A stretch of DNA of 64,000 bases, taken from the NCBI RefSeq assembly GCF_030818415.1, contig NZ_JAUTAE010000003.1, positions 1 through 64,000 on the forward strand, given 5' to 3'. Origin of the DNA: Sphingomonas sp. SORGH_AS_0950 (GTDB lineage: Bacteria; Pseudomonadota; Alphaproteobacteria; Sphingomonadales; Sphingomonadaceae). The position numbers and the translations under genes are program-made. The notes under the pieces were generated by a model, which did no database searches, was not told the origin of the DNA, and saw only the letters and a list, made by a program, of their open reading frames with translations. Positions 63,760 to 64,000 of this stretch are shown piece by piece (the stretch's first letter is position 1; each line of letters begins with the position of its first letter).

Positions 63760-64000
63760 TCAAAAACGCGAAGGGCCGCCCTTTTGCACTCCCCGAAAGG
63801 ACGTGTGGCGACCCATGACCCGAATGATGTAGCGTGAAGAGGGAGGTTATGCAAGAGGGGCACCCTGACACTCTCGTAAGACTCCATCCATAGCAGGCTG
63901 ATCCGGACCAGCAAAGTGGCGGGTGCTTGTGCCCTGGCCAGGAAAGATGATCCGGCGTCTCCTGGCTATAGCCGGGACCGCCGCTCTACTCCGCTTCGCT

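Overview
The window is GC-rich and reads like a large accessory plasmid (or a chromosome carrying an integrated one) of an alphaproteobacterium, most likely a sphingomonad. The evidence is the replication genes (an RPA-type RepA with iterons and a RepC-type initiator), a backbone of ArdC, a strawberry-notch helicase/methylase, a large ParB-like protein and two PP-loop ATPases, and a 23-bp palindromic repeat of a kind I recall as common in sphingomonads. The assignment is from recognition of families only; no search was run.

Left half (1-31.6 kb), cargo broken up by transposons. 1-1941: an ATP-grasp ligase divergent from a diaminopimelate-epimerase-like gene. 2189-6437: an IS3 element, an IS256 element nested in an IS5 element, and an IS5/IS630 chimera. 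6465-9873: a complete dTDP-L-rhamnose operon (rfbCBDA). 10584-12070: an IS481 remnant and a dead IS3 copy. 12197-25594: a peptide natural-product cluster. It has a 44-residue precursor with a double-glycine leader, an FkbM-type methyltransferase, an asparagine-synthetase-like amide-forming enzyme without a glutaminase cysteine, a SunS-like glycosyltransferase with TPR-like repeats, an HlyD adaptor (frameshifted), a C39-peptidase ABC exporter, a sulfotransferase, two more glycosyltransferases, a dehydrogenase (frameshifted) and a split transketolase. 25625-30866: an M1-type peptidase, a degenerate IS3, and cysNC-cysD, which make the sulfate donor. The set resembles the rax (sulfated peptide) and glycocin systems combined, but matches neither, and is the most unusual thing here.

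Right half (32.3-53.3 kb), plasmid backbone. A small regulator/membrane-protein set (32338-34133) precedes repA flanked by 18-bp iterons, repC with an internal AT-rich patch, an HNH-like protein, two SSBs (one further right), a CHC2/Toprim primase-like protein, a 1406-residue methylase-helicase, ParB-like protein, ArdC, PP-loop proteins and several conserved hypothetical genes, often preceded by GC-rich hairpin leaders.

Right end (53.4-64 kb), defence cargo. A minus-strand operon of a CD-NTase, a SLATT-type two-TM protein and a HEPN protein looks like a CBASS-type system. Further right are a second HEPN protein, a PLD-nuclease pair with an unknown partner and an Abi_2/AbiF-like protein. Three of these proteins carry the RN-x3-H HEPN motif.
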